DNA from: Nematocida ironsii
Taxonomy: Eukaryota; Microsporidia
DNA: 16,678 bases
Reading direction: 5' to 3'
Assembly: GCA_001642415.1 (NCBI GenBank)
Contig: LTDK01000129.1
Coordinates: forward strand, 1-16,678
The notes under the pieces are model-generated. The model was not told the DNA's origin, made no database searches, and saw only the letters and a list, made by a program, of their open reading frames with translations. Within the stretch, counting starts at the first letter, position 1. Each line of letters opens with the position of its first letter. Made by a program: the position numbers and the translations under genes. Below are positions 1 to 7,761 of the stretch, in pieces.

Positions 1-48
1 TGTAAGGCATAAATAATATTTTATTTTAATAAATCATGCTTATATTAC
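1..48. repeat. 48-bp direct repeat, copy 1
   Basis: This copy is identical base for base to 452-499, a period of 451 bp. It begins at the first base of the window, so its true left boundary cannot be seen and the match may extend further upstream. It ends in ATGCTTATATTAC, and ATGCTTATATTACA (36-49) also has a perfect inverted partner at 271-284. The arrangement fits one period of a tandem array, flanking repeats of a small element, or a contig broken in a repeat. Confidence 0.9.
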
Positions 49-451
49 ATGGGGGCAACTCCGAAAACACAAAACAGACAAGTCGTCAAAGAAGGATAGG
101 ATAAGACAGGAAAGAGTTCGCAGCTGCAGGGAAATAGGAAATAAAGAATAAGAAATAAGTAAAAGAAGAAAGTAATAAAATGAATGCGCAGCTGCATGGA
201 AAGACAATGACAATGAAATCCTATCCAAGAAGAAAGAAAAACAGTTCCCACACATTACTAAAAAAAAGGGTGTAATATAAGCATAGTAATGTGGGGGTAA
301 GAAAAAGATAATATACATGAGAAAGAGAAACAAATAACATTAAGAAGAGCCAGAAGACATAAAGAGATGGATAATAAACAGCCCCGGGAAGTATAAGAAT
401 TGGATGTGAATGGTAGAATGATAGCTTAGTGTGCCTATCATTGGGGGGGCA
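49..451. other. Purine-rich tract with inverted repeats between the two direct repeats
   Basis: The + strand from about 60 to 360 is mostly A and G (runs such as GGAAATAGGAAATAAAG), unlike the mixed AT-rich DNA that follows. Three inverted repeats are visible: 251-260 with 284-293 (CACATTACTA/TAGTAATGTG); 271-284 with 36-49 (14 bp); and 417-424 with 435-442 (AATGATAG/CTATCATT, 10-nt loop), the last followed at once by seven G residues (443-449). Other G5 runs lie at 51-55 and 293-297. CGCAGCTGCA occurs twice (119-128 and 187-196). The reverse strand has an open frame, but its product is only a pyrimidine-driven Phe/Leu/Ser-rich string. No coding function is supported. Confidence 0.7.
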
Positions 452-499
452 TGTAAGGCATAAATAATATTTTATTTTAATAAATCATGCTTATATTAC
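452..499. repeat. 48-bp direct repeat, copy 2
   Basis: This is the second copy of the repeat at 1-48. It is preceded by GGGGGGGCA and followed by unrelated AT-rich DNA, so identity stops at position 499/500. Copy 1 is followed by ATGGGGGC instead. Confidence 0.9.
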
Positions 500-1025
500 T
501 TATTATACACAATAATTTCTAGAAAATATAATAGTGTTTAAAGAGTATTCATGGGGTATTTAACATATTTATTAATTTATACTTCAAACCACTGCAATAA
601 GCCTGCTTAAACCATTTTTATATATTTCTAAGCTTATTAATACTTTAAGTACACTTGGCATATAATATAATTAAACAAATTATGCATGTATCTGTCTATA
701 ATTTAATAGAGAATTTATCTAATTTTATCCTATAGTATAAGGCAATATACATTTTTACTAACAAAGAATTTCTTGAATATATAAAAAGCAAGCTAAACTA
801 ACCAACAATTTTCTTAAACAATCCCAAGTATAAACACGTAATTTATGTATTACTTTGCGTGTATCGGTCCTGGTAAATTTCGGGTTATATTTAACAATTA
901 AATCTATGTTTTCGCTGTATTTCTTGTATAGTTATTGTTTATTATTAATCTAAAATTCAAAGCATTTGTTATTATGCATAGTAGCCGAATTATAGTATAG
1001 ATTTATTTCTTATTCACAAAATTAT
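500..1025. other. AT-rich intergenic region with one TTTCGGGTTAT motif
   Basis: No ORF of useful length and no tRNA-like structure was seen. The only clear feature is TTTCGGGTTAT at 878-888, part of a motif family found in other intergenic gaps of this window. The region lies 3' of the minus-strand gene that ends at 1026. Confidence 0.6.
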
Positions 1026-1949
1026 TTATAATGTATTATATAGCCTGGCTGCATCCATTGTTCTATTATACTGCAGAATTTTCTTTGAACATAAGAAAAA
1101 GACACTTTTTATGACACACTTTCTTTCTCTTTTTAGTATTTTACATATGTCAAATATTGTTGCCAGTGGCCTTTCCATTAACAGTACTGTTATTAAATAG
1201 TCTAGCATATGCTCTGGAGTCTTGTACCGAAGGTATGCCGCTTTCATTTCTAATTTCTTTTGATGGTACTGCATTAATAGTGATACTGCCCACTCTTTTC
1301 CATTTTCACTGCCTGGTATCTCTATCTGCCCATATATAAAGTTTACTGTTTCAATTGACAGGTTTACAAACGGCATAAAAAAGTTGTGGAAGTCAATATT
1401 ACAGTCTTGCTTGCATAAAACTCTTTTCCCTTCTTTCTGGTGGGATGTGCTTATGTTTAGAGTTTTTGCTATTTGGAGAGCCTCGCGGGATACTTCTGAA
1501 TATGCCTGCAACTCTTCTATGCCTTTCAGTTTGTCTTCTAGCACAGATTTTTCTTTAAGTAGTTCATTTAACTGCAATTTCCGTATGTATAACTCTGCTA
1601 AATCATCCTGATGCGTCAATTCAACTGCAGAGTCATCTGACTCTTTTTCTTCTTTACACTCTGCTAGAAGAGCTGCAAAATCGTATGGCAGGCTAATATT
1701 AGATGCTTGAAATATGGTTTGAAGAGACATAAATAGCTCTGCAAACTCTACATCTGAAGAACACGAGGTTTTTGTGGATACTCCAAAAATCCTGCATATC
1801 TCCAAAAATCCTGTATTGTTTTCTGCATCTAACTCTTCTGCGGCGTATTTCTCAAGCATTTCCAGTGGAATATGCTCGCTCTCTGTATTAAACATATTTA
1901 GTATACCGCCAAAATTACAAAATACAAATTTATAATTCAATCTGGCCAT
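1026..1949 (-). CDS. Hypothetical coiled-coil protein with winged-helix-like C-terminus
   Basis: I do not recognise this 307-aa protein. It has an acidic N-terminal part (residues 20-110), a likely coiled coil at about 113-165 rich in Leu, Glu and Lys, a Cys-containing linker (about 175-190), and a helical C-terminus at about 245-305 whose pattern resembles a winged helix (HMLDYLITVLL, then DICKILKRERK). There is no signal peptide or membrane segment, so it is probably cytosolic or nuclear. The first ATG is at 1949. A second in-frame ATG at 1895 gives 289 aa beginning MFNTESE and may be the real start, because the 18 residues before it look unlike the rest. It is divergent from the BAR/PH-like gene across 457 bp. 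A scaffold or complex subunit is possible, but no function is assigned. Confidence 0.8.
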   Translation of the reverse strand: MARLNYKFVFCNFGGILNMFNTESEHIPLEMLEKYAAEELDAENNTGFLEICRIFGVSTKTSCSSDVEFAELFMSLQTIFQASNISLPYDFAALLAECKEEKESDDSAVELTHQDDLAELYIRKLQLNELLKEKSVLEDKLKGIEELQAYSEVSREALQIAKTLNISTSHQKEGKRVLCKQDCNIDFHNFFMPFVNLSIETVNFIYGQIEIPGSENGKEWAVSLLMQYHQKKLEMKAAYLRYKTPEHMLDYLITVLLMERPLATIFDICKILKRERKCVIKSVFFLCSKKILQYNRTMDAARLYNTL

Positions 1950-2371
1950 GCAGTAGAATCATTAAAACATGTTATAAGGCATATTAATCATTTACTGGTT
2001 ATGTACTTAATAGCTTCTGATAAGACATTTAAATACAAACGCTATGAAACAGCCAGTTACTGTTATTAATTCAAGAACACATATAAAGAAAGATTTGAAA
2101 CACAATTCATATACCGATTAACAGCATGCCATCTTACATTTACTTTCTACACAGTTCTACATTAACTAGCACATTTATCAGTACGTTCTACTAATAAGAA
2201 TGATTCTACTATAAACTTTATATTTGGGTTATATGCTAGGTGTAATTAGTAGCAATGCACTCTTTTCTTAATAGAGGCCTTCAGTTTATTTATAAATATT
2301 TTAGGATGTGTATATATACTGTATATCTATTAGTTGTGTGTGTGGCGGGATACTTATTGCTTCTTAATTAG
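1950..2371. other. Intergenic region between divergent genes
   Basis: This stretch has no gene. It must hold the promoters of the minus-strand gene (start 1949) and the plus-strand gene (start 2407). Visible signals are a variant motif ATTTGGGTTAT at 2222-2232, a TATATATA-like stretch near 2310-2325, and ATCTATTAG at 2325-2333. That 9-mer recurs in the inverted repeat upstream of the RhoGAP-like gene. Confidence 0.5.
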
Positions 2372-2396
2372 CAGTGAGATTTAATTAATTTCACTG
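2372..2396. promoter_or_regulatory. Imperfect 25-bp palindrome just before the start codon at 2407
   Basis: CAGTGA and TCACTG form the arms around an AT core. Ten of twelve positions pair, plus one G-T wobble. It ends 10 bp before the ATG at 2407. It could be a DNA-binding site or, if transcribed, a hairpin in the short 5' leader. Confidence 0.5.
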
Positions 2397-2406
2397 TTTG
2401 TTTTTC

Positions 2407-3711
2407 ATGGATGAGCTAAGCAGCTTGCACATACTTATAGAAAAGGCACAGTGGGCATCTTTTGTTTACAAGCAGGCAGGGGAGGCACATGAAGCATCTT
2501 TAAAAAAATTCACAGAAGCTGCCTCCCATCCTAGAAATAGAGAATGGAGAGCTGATGCGTTGATTATATCCTTGTTAAAGCACTGTGATGTGCAGGGAAT
2601 GACACTACAAAGCATTCATAATATATCCAAGATAGTTTCCCAAGACTTAGACAGAGCAATTATAGTGGCAGAAAACCACATTTCAAATATTAGAAACAGT
2701 GAAAAGGTGCAGAGGGAGAAGATACAAGCACACATTGCAAATGTGCAAAAGTTGGTTAAAAAAAGAAAAGAGTCTTCTGTCTCAGGAAAGCTGGATGTTT
2801 GGAAGACAGACTTAGAACTAAAAAAAAGTATACTTGAGTATGTGCGGGCAGATAGTGAGGGAGAGTCCCTTAACAAAGCTGAAAAACATGCCACAATTTC
2901 GGTATACAACTTTTTAATTAAGACATATTATAAAACACTTCGTGAGTATATGACGAGTGCGCAGGGCCACTTAAACATTCTGCTAAATGATGTATCCGAG
3001 CACGGACATCAATTTGTCCCACCAACACTTCCTACTTTAGACGTTGCAATGGAAGAAGGTATTTCCCTTGCAAAAAAAGAGCCGTATGCTACAAAATATA
3101 ATATAAAAGCACTGACAGAAACAGAGAGAACCAAATTCAATCAAATATATTCACAGGCACTAGGAGGTTCTCCTACAACAATCCTTACAGTTCGTGGATG
3201 TGGTTTGTTTATGGTGCCGCAGCTGTCTTCTGTCCATTTAATGTTCATCGTCTGCACAAGCACAAACTACTTCCATGCATTTTCAATACAATCAATAATT
3301 AATCAGATATCCAATGATTTATTTGTAGGAAATGGCAGCTGTCCTTTGACTTTTTTGAAGAAGGCTCTTTTAGCCTTCAATGAACCGGAAATAGAAGAGA
3401 TAAACTGTTACTTGCTCAGTAACATAAACGTTCTGCCAATAATTGAAAAGGTTTTCCCAATTTCACTAAAGAATAAACGGATTTCGTTACAAGCAAATGG
3501 GAAAGAAATGAAAATATCGGACAATGGGTTTTTTTCAAGAAGCATAAAGATGCAGGCTCACAACCCACAGCAGATGAGAAAATTCTATGCTTTGGTCAAA
3601 CAAGAAACCACAGATGCTGTGATAGATACTACGCACAACTCAGATGAAACCGGCGAGCAGAATGAGATCATGGCGTCTTGGTCACCTGCGACGTACGATA
3701 ATCCATGGTAG
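2407..3711 (+). CDS. BAR/PH-like membrane-associated protein (putative)
   Basis: The product is 434 aa. Residues 1-200 are almost entirely helical, with long amphipathic stretches (for example 60-120 and 155-195), which suggests a BAR or F-BAR-type dimerisation module. Residues about 255-400 read as beta strands followed by a helix: hydrophobic strands near 257-295, then a segment at 345-398 ending QMRKFYALVKQ, like the last strand and helix of a PH domain. The tail is acidic and ends YDNPW. BAR-PH proteins in other eukaryotes bind phosphoinositide membranes, so a cortical or endosomal role is inferred here. The ATG at 2407 is used; an in-frame TTG at 2398 is unlikely in a eukaryote. Domain assignment rests on pattern only, and it could be a lineage-specific protein. 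Confidence 0.85.
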   Translation: MDELSSLHILIEKAQWASFVYKQAGEAHEASLKKFTEAASHPRNREWRADALIISLLKHCDVQGMTLQSIHNISKIVSQDLDRAIIVAENHISNIRNSEKVQREKIQAHIANVQKLVKKRKESSVSGKLDVWKTDLELKKSILEYVRADSEGESLNKAEKHATISVYNFLIKTYYKTLREYMTSAQGHLNILLNDVSEHGHQFVPPTLPTLDVAMEEGISLAKKEPYATKYNIKALTETERTKFNQIYSQALGGSPTTILTVRGCGLFMVPQLSSVHLMFIVCTSTNYFHAFSIQSIINQISNDLFVGNGSCPLTFLKKALLAFNEPEIEEINCYLLSNINVLPIIEKVFPISLKNKRISLQANGKEMKISDNGFFSRSIKMQAHNPQQMRKFYALVKQETTDAVIDTTHNSDETGEQNEIMASWSPATYDNPW

Positions 3712-3830
3712 GCACATAAAATATGTATATATTTCCACTTATAATATTTAGTCAGAAACATTGCTATAGATACTCTGTTTATACCTTAGGCAGTTTAGAG
3801 CATAAATGTAACAGTTCACTATTAGGCCCA

Positions 3831-3871
3831 AATAAAGACAGGGCCAGATTTAATCTGTTTCACCCTGGCCC
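3831..3871. terminator. Poly(A)-type signal and GC-rich inverted repeat at a convergent gene junction
   Basis: AATAAA at 3831-3836 lies about 120 bp after the stop of the plus-strand gene. GGGCCAG (3841-3847) and CTGGCCC (3865-3871) form a perfect 7-bp stem over a 17-nt loop, spanning the stop codon of the minus-strand gene at 3850. This may mark 3' end formation for both genes, as inferred from position. Confidence 0.4.
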
Positions 3872-4176
3872 AGTGCATTATTCAGAACCTCTATAATTTC
3901 AGGATAAGTAAACAGTGCGAGTGCTAGTCCATTTAGCATATATGTTGTAATAAGCCAAACAAACCACTGGGCGCCTGTTAATATAAACAAGAACTCAATC
4001 ATCCTAAGCGAATGAATAATTCCTACAAGAATTGTCAAAACATTTTCTGAAGTGACAGTCCTATTAAAAATAGGAACTAGGCTAAAAAATACAACGGCAA
4101 TTGAAAAAATAAATCCAAAAAATGTAAAGAATATTTTGGTTTTACTCCACCGGATGGTCTTCTGCATGTTATACAT
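3850..4176 (-). CDS. Small multi-pass membrane protein, unknown family
   Basis: The product is 108 aa with three, possibly four, hydrophobic segments: about 14-36, 45-66 and 69-92. There is a short basic N-terminus (KTIRWSKTK) and an acidic hydrophilic C-terminus (GQGETD). The size and layout resemble small Golgi/ER proteins such as the Tvp or Got1 groups, but I see no diagnostic motif and do not assign it. The ATG at 4176 is used; a second ATG three codons later (4167) is also possible. It ends 138 bp from the convergent BAR/PH-like gene and starts 121 bp from the divergent TXNDC9/Plp1-type gene, with which it probably shares a promoter region. Confidence 0.75.
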   Translation of the reverse strand: MYNMQKTIRWSKTKIFFTFFGFIFSIAVVFFSLVPIFNRTVTSENVLTILVGIIHSLRMIEFLFILTGAQWFVWLITTYMLNGLALALFTYPEIIEVLNNALGQGETD

Positions 4177-4297
4177 TGATACAAGCCAGGATTAATTCTT
4201 ATACCTTATGAATATACGATGAAACATTGTTAGACAACAAGCATAAGTTATAATAGCTATTATTAAAAATATTTGAACTAGTGCGTAAAAACTTTTT

Positions 4298-4738
4298 ATG
4301 TATGCAGAGAGAGACAGAGACATATTAGCTGAATTTCAAGAAAAGAGGATGAAAGAGCTTAAAAAGCAAATGGGCCTAAAAGAGATAACAGACGAATCTC
4401 TTCTTTGCAAAAAATCAAAAAGTGAAAGAATGCTAGTTCATTTTTATGACAAGAGGTTCAGAAGGTGCCAGGAAATGAATGCAGTTCTTGAAGAGATTGC
4501 TCCAAATTATCCAAAAATACAATTTCTATGTGCTGAAGCAGTGAAGTTCCCTTTTATGACAGAAAAACTGGAGATAGAACAACTGCCATACTTAGCCACA
4601 TTCTCAGATGGGTACTTTACAGGGGGAATTATTGGGTTTCAAGACATAGGCGAAGAGCAATTGGACAGATCTCTTTTAGAGCAGTACATTCTTCAGTCCA
4701 GCCTGTGTGATAAAAGTCCAGCAGAAACTGTCCAATAG
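4298..4738 (+). CDS. PLP1: TXNDC9/Plp1-type phosducin-like thioredoxin-fold protein
   Basis: The product is 146 aa. A basic, helical N-terminus (residues 4-30, EFQEKRMKELKKQ) leads into a thioredoxin-like domain at about 44-120. Diagnostic features are HFYDKRFRRCQEM (48-60), the aligned strand and helix around FMTEKL (86-91), LPYLATFSDG (96-105) with the cis-Pro position at 97, and IIGFQDIG (111-118). As in this family there is no CxxC redox pair, only Cys57, so a redox role is not expected. Known family members (TXNDC9, yeast Plp1) modulate the CCT chaperonin and help tubulin and actin folding in the cytosol. It is shorter than the human protein, mainly at the ends. The next gene follows on the same strand after 43 bp. 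Confidence 0.88.
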   Translation: MYAERDRDILAEFQEKRMKELKKQMGLKEITDESLLCKKSKSERMLVHFYDKRFRRCQEMNAVLEEIAPNYPKIQFLCAEAVKFPFMTEKLEIEQLPYLATFSDGYFTGGIIGFQDIGEEQLDRSLLEQYILQSSLCDKSPAETVQ

Positions 4739-4781
4739 GATAATTAACAAAAGAAAAGAAAAACCAGGAGAGACCTAAAAC

Positions 4782-5123
4782 ATGTTTGAAAGACTAGCAG
4801 AGATAAAGAAAACATGCAAAGACAAAAAGCAAATTAACGAACTAATTAAACAAGCGATAGAAGCAAAGCAAAAGAGCATAGAGTCGAAAGAAAAATTATT
4901 AGAGGTAATGGATATGTTAATCATCAACAGAATAAACATGGTAGAAGAAATACAGTTTATTGAAACACGGAATGCACTTCTAGAAAATAAAGAGAAGAAC
5001 TCTGAAGTTGAAAGTATTAAGAAGCCGCATACATTTACAGATGCATCAAAAACAGTAACTGACCTAATAGATTACTTTGAAAAAAGCGTACAAATAAAAG
5101 AGACTCGCCCTAAATTGCAATGA
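4782..5123 (+). CDS. Small coiled-coil protein, unknown
   Basis: The product is 113 aa and highly charged. Residues 1-75 form a probable continuous helix or coiled coil rich in Lys, Glu, Ile and Leu, followed by a short segment (about 83-105) with TVTDLIDYFEKS. There is no signal peptide or membrane segment. Its small size and helical makeup suit a subunit of a larger complex (for example Mediator, kinetochore or tethering), but nothing identifies which. The start at 4782 follows the upstream stop by 43 bp, so the two genes may be co-transcribed or have very compact promoters. A poly(A)-type AATAAA lies downstream at 5207-5212. Confidence 0.75.
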   Translation: MFERLAEIKKTCKDKKQINELIKQAIEAKQKSIESKEKLLEVMDMLIINRINMVEEIQFIETRNALLENKEKNSEVESIKKPHTFTDASKTVTDLIDYFEKSVQIKETRPKLQ

Positions 5124-5605
5124 AGCACAAATAGACATATTCAGGCTAAGTTGGAATGATTTTGGAGTATTTCCGGATTATTTCCTATAACTGAAATTAT
5201 TTTGAAAATAAAACAGAATTTAAACAAACTTTAAATAATTTTATTTGTACACCTTGGTATTTATTTTAAAATATTAGCAATTGTTCTTATGGCAGTAATT
5301 ATACTTTAAAATAGTTTATTCATATGTAGAATATATTATGAATAAATTATGTAATAATCTGTAATAGCACAAATACTTCCACAATTCACCTGCTGGTTAT
5401 GTATATTTTCTGTAATATCGAATATAAACATATCTTTATGCCTTATATAACGCATTTTCGGGTTATTTATATACGTTTACATGTATATTTTACAGTATAT
5501 AGAAGAACAAGCAAACAATATACATAAACAATTTATAGTATACGCAATTTAAATTTCGGGTTATTACAGTTTAAACACATTCTATCCAACATAAACACAT
5601 TTATT
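5124..5605. other. Convergent intergenic region with two TTTCGGGTTAT motifs
   Basis: This 482-bp AT-rich gap lies between the 3' ends of two convergent genes. AATAAA occurs at 5207-5212. Two perfect TTTCGGGTTAT motifs on the + strand lie at 5456-5466 and 5554-5564. Their presence between two 3' ends argues that they are not simply promoter elements of the annotated genes. No ORF or RNA gene was seen. Confidence 0.6.
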
Positions 5606-6352
5606 TTATAAGAACGCATCGCGCAAGAACTTTTTTGGCTTGAGAGTAAACTTCCGTCCAGATTTTATAACTCTATTAGCATAAACCCAGAACAATTCTA
5701 GATATATAACAGACTGTACCACTGACCCCCAAAGAAGTAAATGGCATTCTACTTCGCCAGTTGACACAAACTTACCGATCCAAATAAGCATATAAATAAA
5801 CCTGTACAATCCAAGGGTTATAACATACTCAATTGTTAATATTTCACCCTCACCCACTCGGTGCAGTAGTGATAATTGTGGTAGTATTGATACAGACTCA
5901 AGCACGATAGATGCAGCCCATAGCCACTCAATTGTTCCCCTAATAATATGTGCTGATATTTTTATATCACACAGTAATAGCCCAGATACAAGCGCTACTG
6001 CTATTATGTACACTATTGGCATATCATCATATTCCTTATCATACGAGTAGTAATAACTGTACAGCATCTTATATATAATGTTTAACTGTAAGGATATGAA
6101 AAATATTTTCATGAACGAATTATATATCAACCTGTATGGTATCTTTTTGGATGGATAGACCATTAAATAGAACAGATCTAAATACCGTAAAACATAAACC
6201 GATAGATAGAGGATTTGCGATCTTAGAGATATTCCTGAGCATGACTTGGTTCTGTTCATTTTTACAAGTAAAATAAGCATGGAAAGAGTGTGAAGAACAT
6301 CTGCGAATGTACGCAGGAGAACCTCGAATAACGCACCCACTCCGGAAAACAT
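5606..6352 (-). CDS. ERD2: ER lumen protein-retaining receptor (KDEL receptor)
   Basis: The product is 248 aa, against about 212 in animals, with seven hydrophobic segments. Family landmarks are clear: R14 and H21 (equivalent to human R5 and H12), SCSGISLRSQ (37-46), RYLDL (56-60, R56 equivalent to R47), YNSFMK (77-82), LESVSILPQL (151-160) and GLYRFIY (181-187, R184 equivalent to R169). It retrieves HDEL/KDEL-tailed chaperones from the Golgi to the ER by COPI. The family's FFD aspartate is replaced by Glu202. The C-tail is longer than usual, with KPKKFLRDAFL after the basic stretch. The ATG at 6352 is chosen because it fits the family N-terminus and follows a T10 run in the mRNA sense; the open frame extends 44 codons upstream but contains no other ATG. 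It lies 174 bp from the NOT3/5 gene on the same strand. Confidence 0.93.
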   Translation of the reverse strand: MFSGVGALFEVLLRTFADVLHTLSMLILLVKMNRTKSCSGISLRSQILYLSVYVLRYLDLFYLMVYPSKKIPYRLIYNSFMKIFFISLQLNIIYKMLYSYYYSYDKEYDDMPIVYIIAVALVSGLLLCDIKISAHIIRGTIEWLWAASIVLESVSILPQLSLLHRVGEGEILTIEYVITLGLYRFIYMLIWIGKFVSTGEVECHLLLWGSVVQSVIYLELFWVYANRVIKSGRKFTLKPKKFLRDAFL

Positions 6353-6526
6353 AAAAAAAAAAGAAGAAAACAATATATAACATAAATAACAAAACAAATA
6401 TGAATCAGTATGTCCAGATACGACTAATTGCAAATTACAAAATAAAAATACCCCAAAAGAACCCAAAATAATTAATTTATGCACTAGAGCGTATTTATAG
6501 TAAAGTATATTTATCAGGTATTTATT

Positions 6527-7690
6527 TTATAGGGCACTGTCTTCCAAATATTTGTAGTCAAATCTAAAGTTCTCTTTCTTTCTACTGCTCCAGGATACTT
6601 CATAGTCAAAGAAAATGTATGTTCCTTGTTCATAGTCCTCTGTGATAATGCTGGGTTCTTCTAACCTCTGGAACCATGCCATATACTTTGTGTGATACCT
6701 CCAGGAATAGTTCTTTAACTCCCTTGCTGCATAGTATTGGCATGGGGTATTCTGGTGGAAGTAGAATATAAAGAAGAGAGTGTCCATGTCTAGCTTTTGA
6801 TAGAAATCTGGGCTGCTCAGAAGAATGCTTGCTTTACTTGGGAAGTAATCTGGCATATCTTCATTCTCATCCATGGCGTATGCCATGCCGCACGTACTGT
6901 TATAGTTAAGATAGTTTCGCATACTATTTACAAGCTGAATGTCCATAGGAATTTTTAATTTTATTCCCTCAATTCTTTTCAGCACATGGTCGAAATGGCT
7001 CTTTTCACTTTTTTCTGGCTTGGCTTGTGGGCATTGTACTGGCGCAGGCACTTCTTTCTTCTTTCTTTTTGTTTCTGCAGGCCTTTCTCCCTGCCAGGCG
7101 TCTTCTGTCTCATTCTCTTCTGGCTTCGCTGGTTTGCTAATAAGTACGTTTGCAAAGTCAAGTATCGACACCTTTCCATCATAATAGTCGTTTAAATAGC
7201 TGTGGAGGGGCTCCTTCCTTTCCACCGCCTGTTTTAATAATGCTTTCATATATTCTACAGTTATTTGGGTTGTTTTCTTTGTTTTTATCTCCAGTTCTAA
7301 GTTCTTTAGTGCCTCAGATATTTTTTCACTTTCTGAATTATTTCGGAATATTTCAGCTTTTTCCCTTAGGCTGCTACTAACTGCCACTTCCATCTCAATC
7401 ATCATTTCTACGCCCTTTCTGTATACCTCTATTTCCTCTTTGATCTTATCCTCTTTAGGACCACTTCGGAGCATTTCTTTAAGGCTATTCAACTTTTTTA
7501 CTTCTTTTTTAAGCTCTTTCTCGTATTTACTTCTGTCTTGATATGTCAGAAGAGGTGCCTTCGGGATTGGCTTTATTTCGCCCGCTGTCTTGGCATATCC
7601 CAGCTTCTTTATTAGAGCCAAGACATTCTTGCTACTTTCTTGTATTTTCTTGCCTGTCCTTTCAATTTCAACGAGTTTCTTTCCTGCCAT
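6527..7690 (-). CDS. NOT5: CCR4-NOT complex subunit NOT3/NOT5
   Basis: The product is 387 aa. The N-terminal Not3/5 helical domain (about 1-180) opens with MAGKKLVEIERTGKKIQE and contains KYEKELKKEVKKLNSLKEML (55-74), typical of the family. A charged Pro/Lys/Glu linker (185-232) follows. The C-terminal NOT box (about 280-385) is clear: DYFPSKASILLSSPDFYQKL, LDMDTLFFIFYFHQ, YYAARELKNYSWRYHTKY and GTYIFFDYE. This subunit joins the NOT1 scaffold with NOT2, supports mRNA deadenylation and decay, and in yeast senses ribosomes. The linker is much shorter than in yeast or human. The frame is open for 32 more codons upstream and contains an ATG at 7786, but the family N-terminus begins at 7690 and the extension would overlap the divergent gene. 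Confidence 0.95.
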   Translation of the reverse strand: MAGKKLVEIERTGKKIQESSKNVLALIKKLGYAKTAGEIKPIPKAPLLTYQDRSKYEKELKKEVKKLNSLKEMLRSGPKEDKIKEEIEVYRKGVEMMIEMEVAVSSSLREKAEIFRNNSESEKISEALKNLELEIKTKKTTQITVEYMKALLKQAVERKEPLHSYLNDYYDGKVSILDFANVLISKPAKPEENETEDAWQGERPAETKRKKKEVPAPVQCPQAKPEKSEKSHFDHVLKRIEGIKLKIPMDIQLVNSMRNYLNYNSTCGMAYAMDENEDMPDYFPSKASILLSSPDFYQKLDMDTLFFIFYFHQNTPCQYYAARELKNYSWRYHTKYMAWFQRLEEPSIITEDYEQGTYIFFDYEVSWSSRKKENFRFDYKYLEDSAL

Positions 7691-7761
7691 GGACTTATGC
7701 GACAAATAAAATCCAAATAATTGGGAAATGCATTTATCCAAGTTATTTTTAAATTTCCATA
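7691..7761. promoter_or_regulatory. 71-bp bidirectional promoter region
   Basis: This is the only DNA between the divergent start codons of the NOT3/5 gene and the RNase PH-like gene, so it must carry the promoter signals of both. It includes GACAAATAAAATCC and a T/A-rich stretch (ATTTTTAAATTT) directly before the plus-strand ATG. No canonical TATA box stands out. Confidence 0.55.

Noticed and set aside
40..333. Open frame of 97 codons on the minus strand
   Set aside because: It is a by-product of the purine-rich + strand. The protein is a Phe/Leu/Ser string with no family likeness, and the frame runs into the direct repeat.
2398..2406. TTG start adding three residues to the BAR/PH-like protein
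   Set aside because: Non-ATG initiation is not expected in a eukaryotic gene when an ATG follows at 2407.
6120..6392. 90-codon frame overlapping the ERD2 start, possible frameshifted N-terminus
   Set aside because: The ERD2 frame is intact through all family motifs from 6352. The other frame shows no receptor-like sequence beyond hydrophobic residues.
6353..6484. 44-codon upstream extension of ERD2 from a GTG
   Set aside because: It has no ATG and extends past the normal receptor N-terminus. The ATG at 6352 keeps R14 and H21 at the family spacing.
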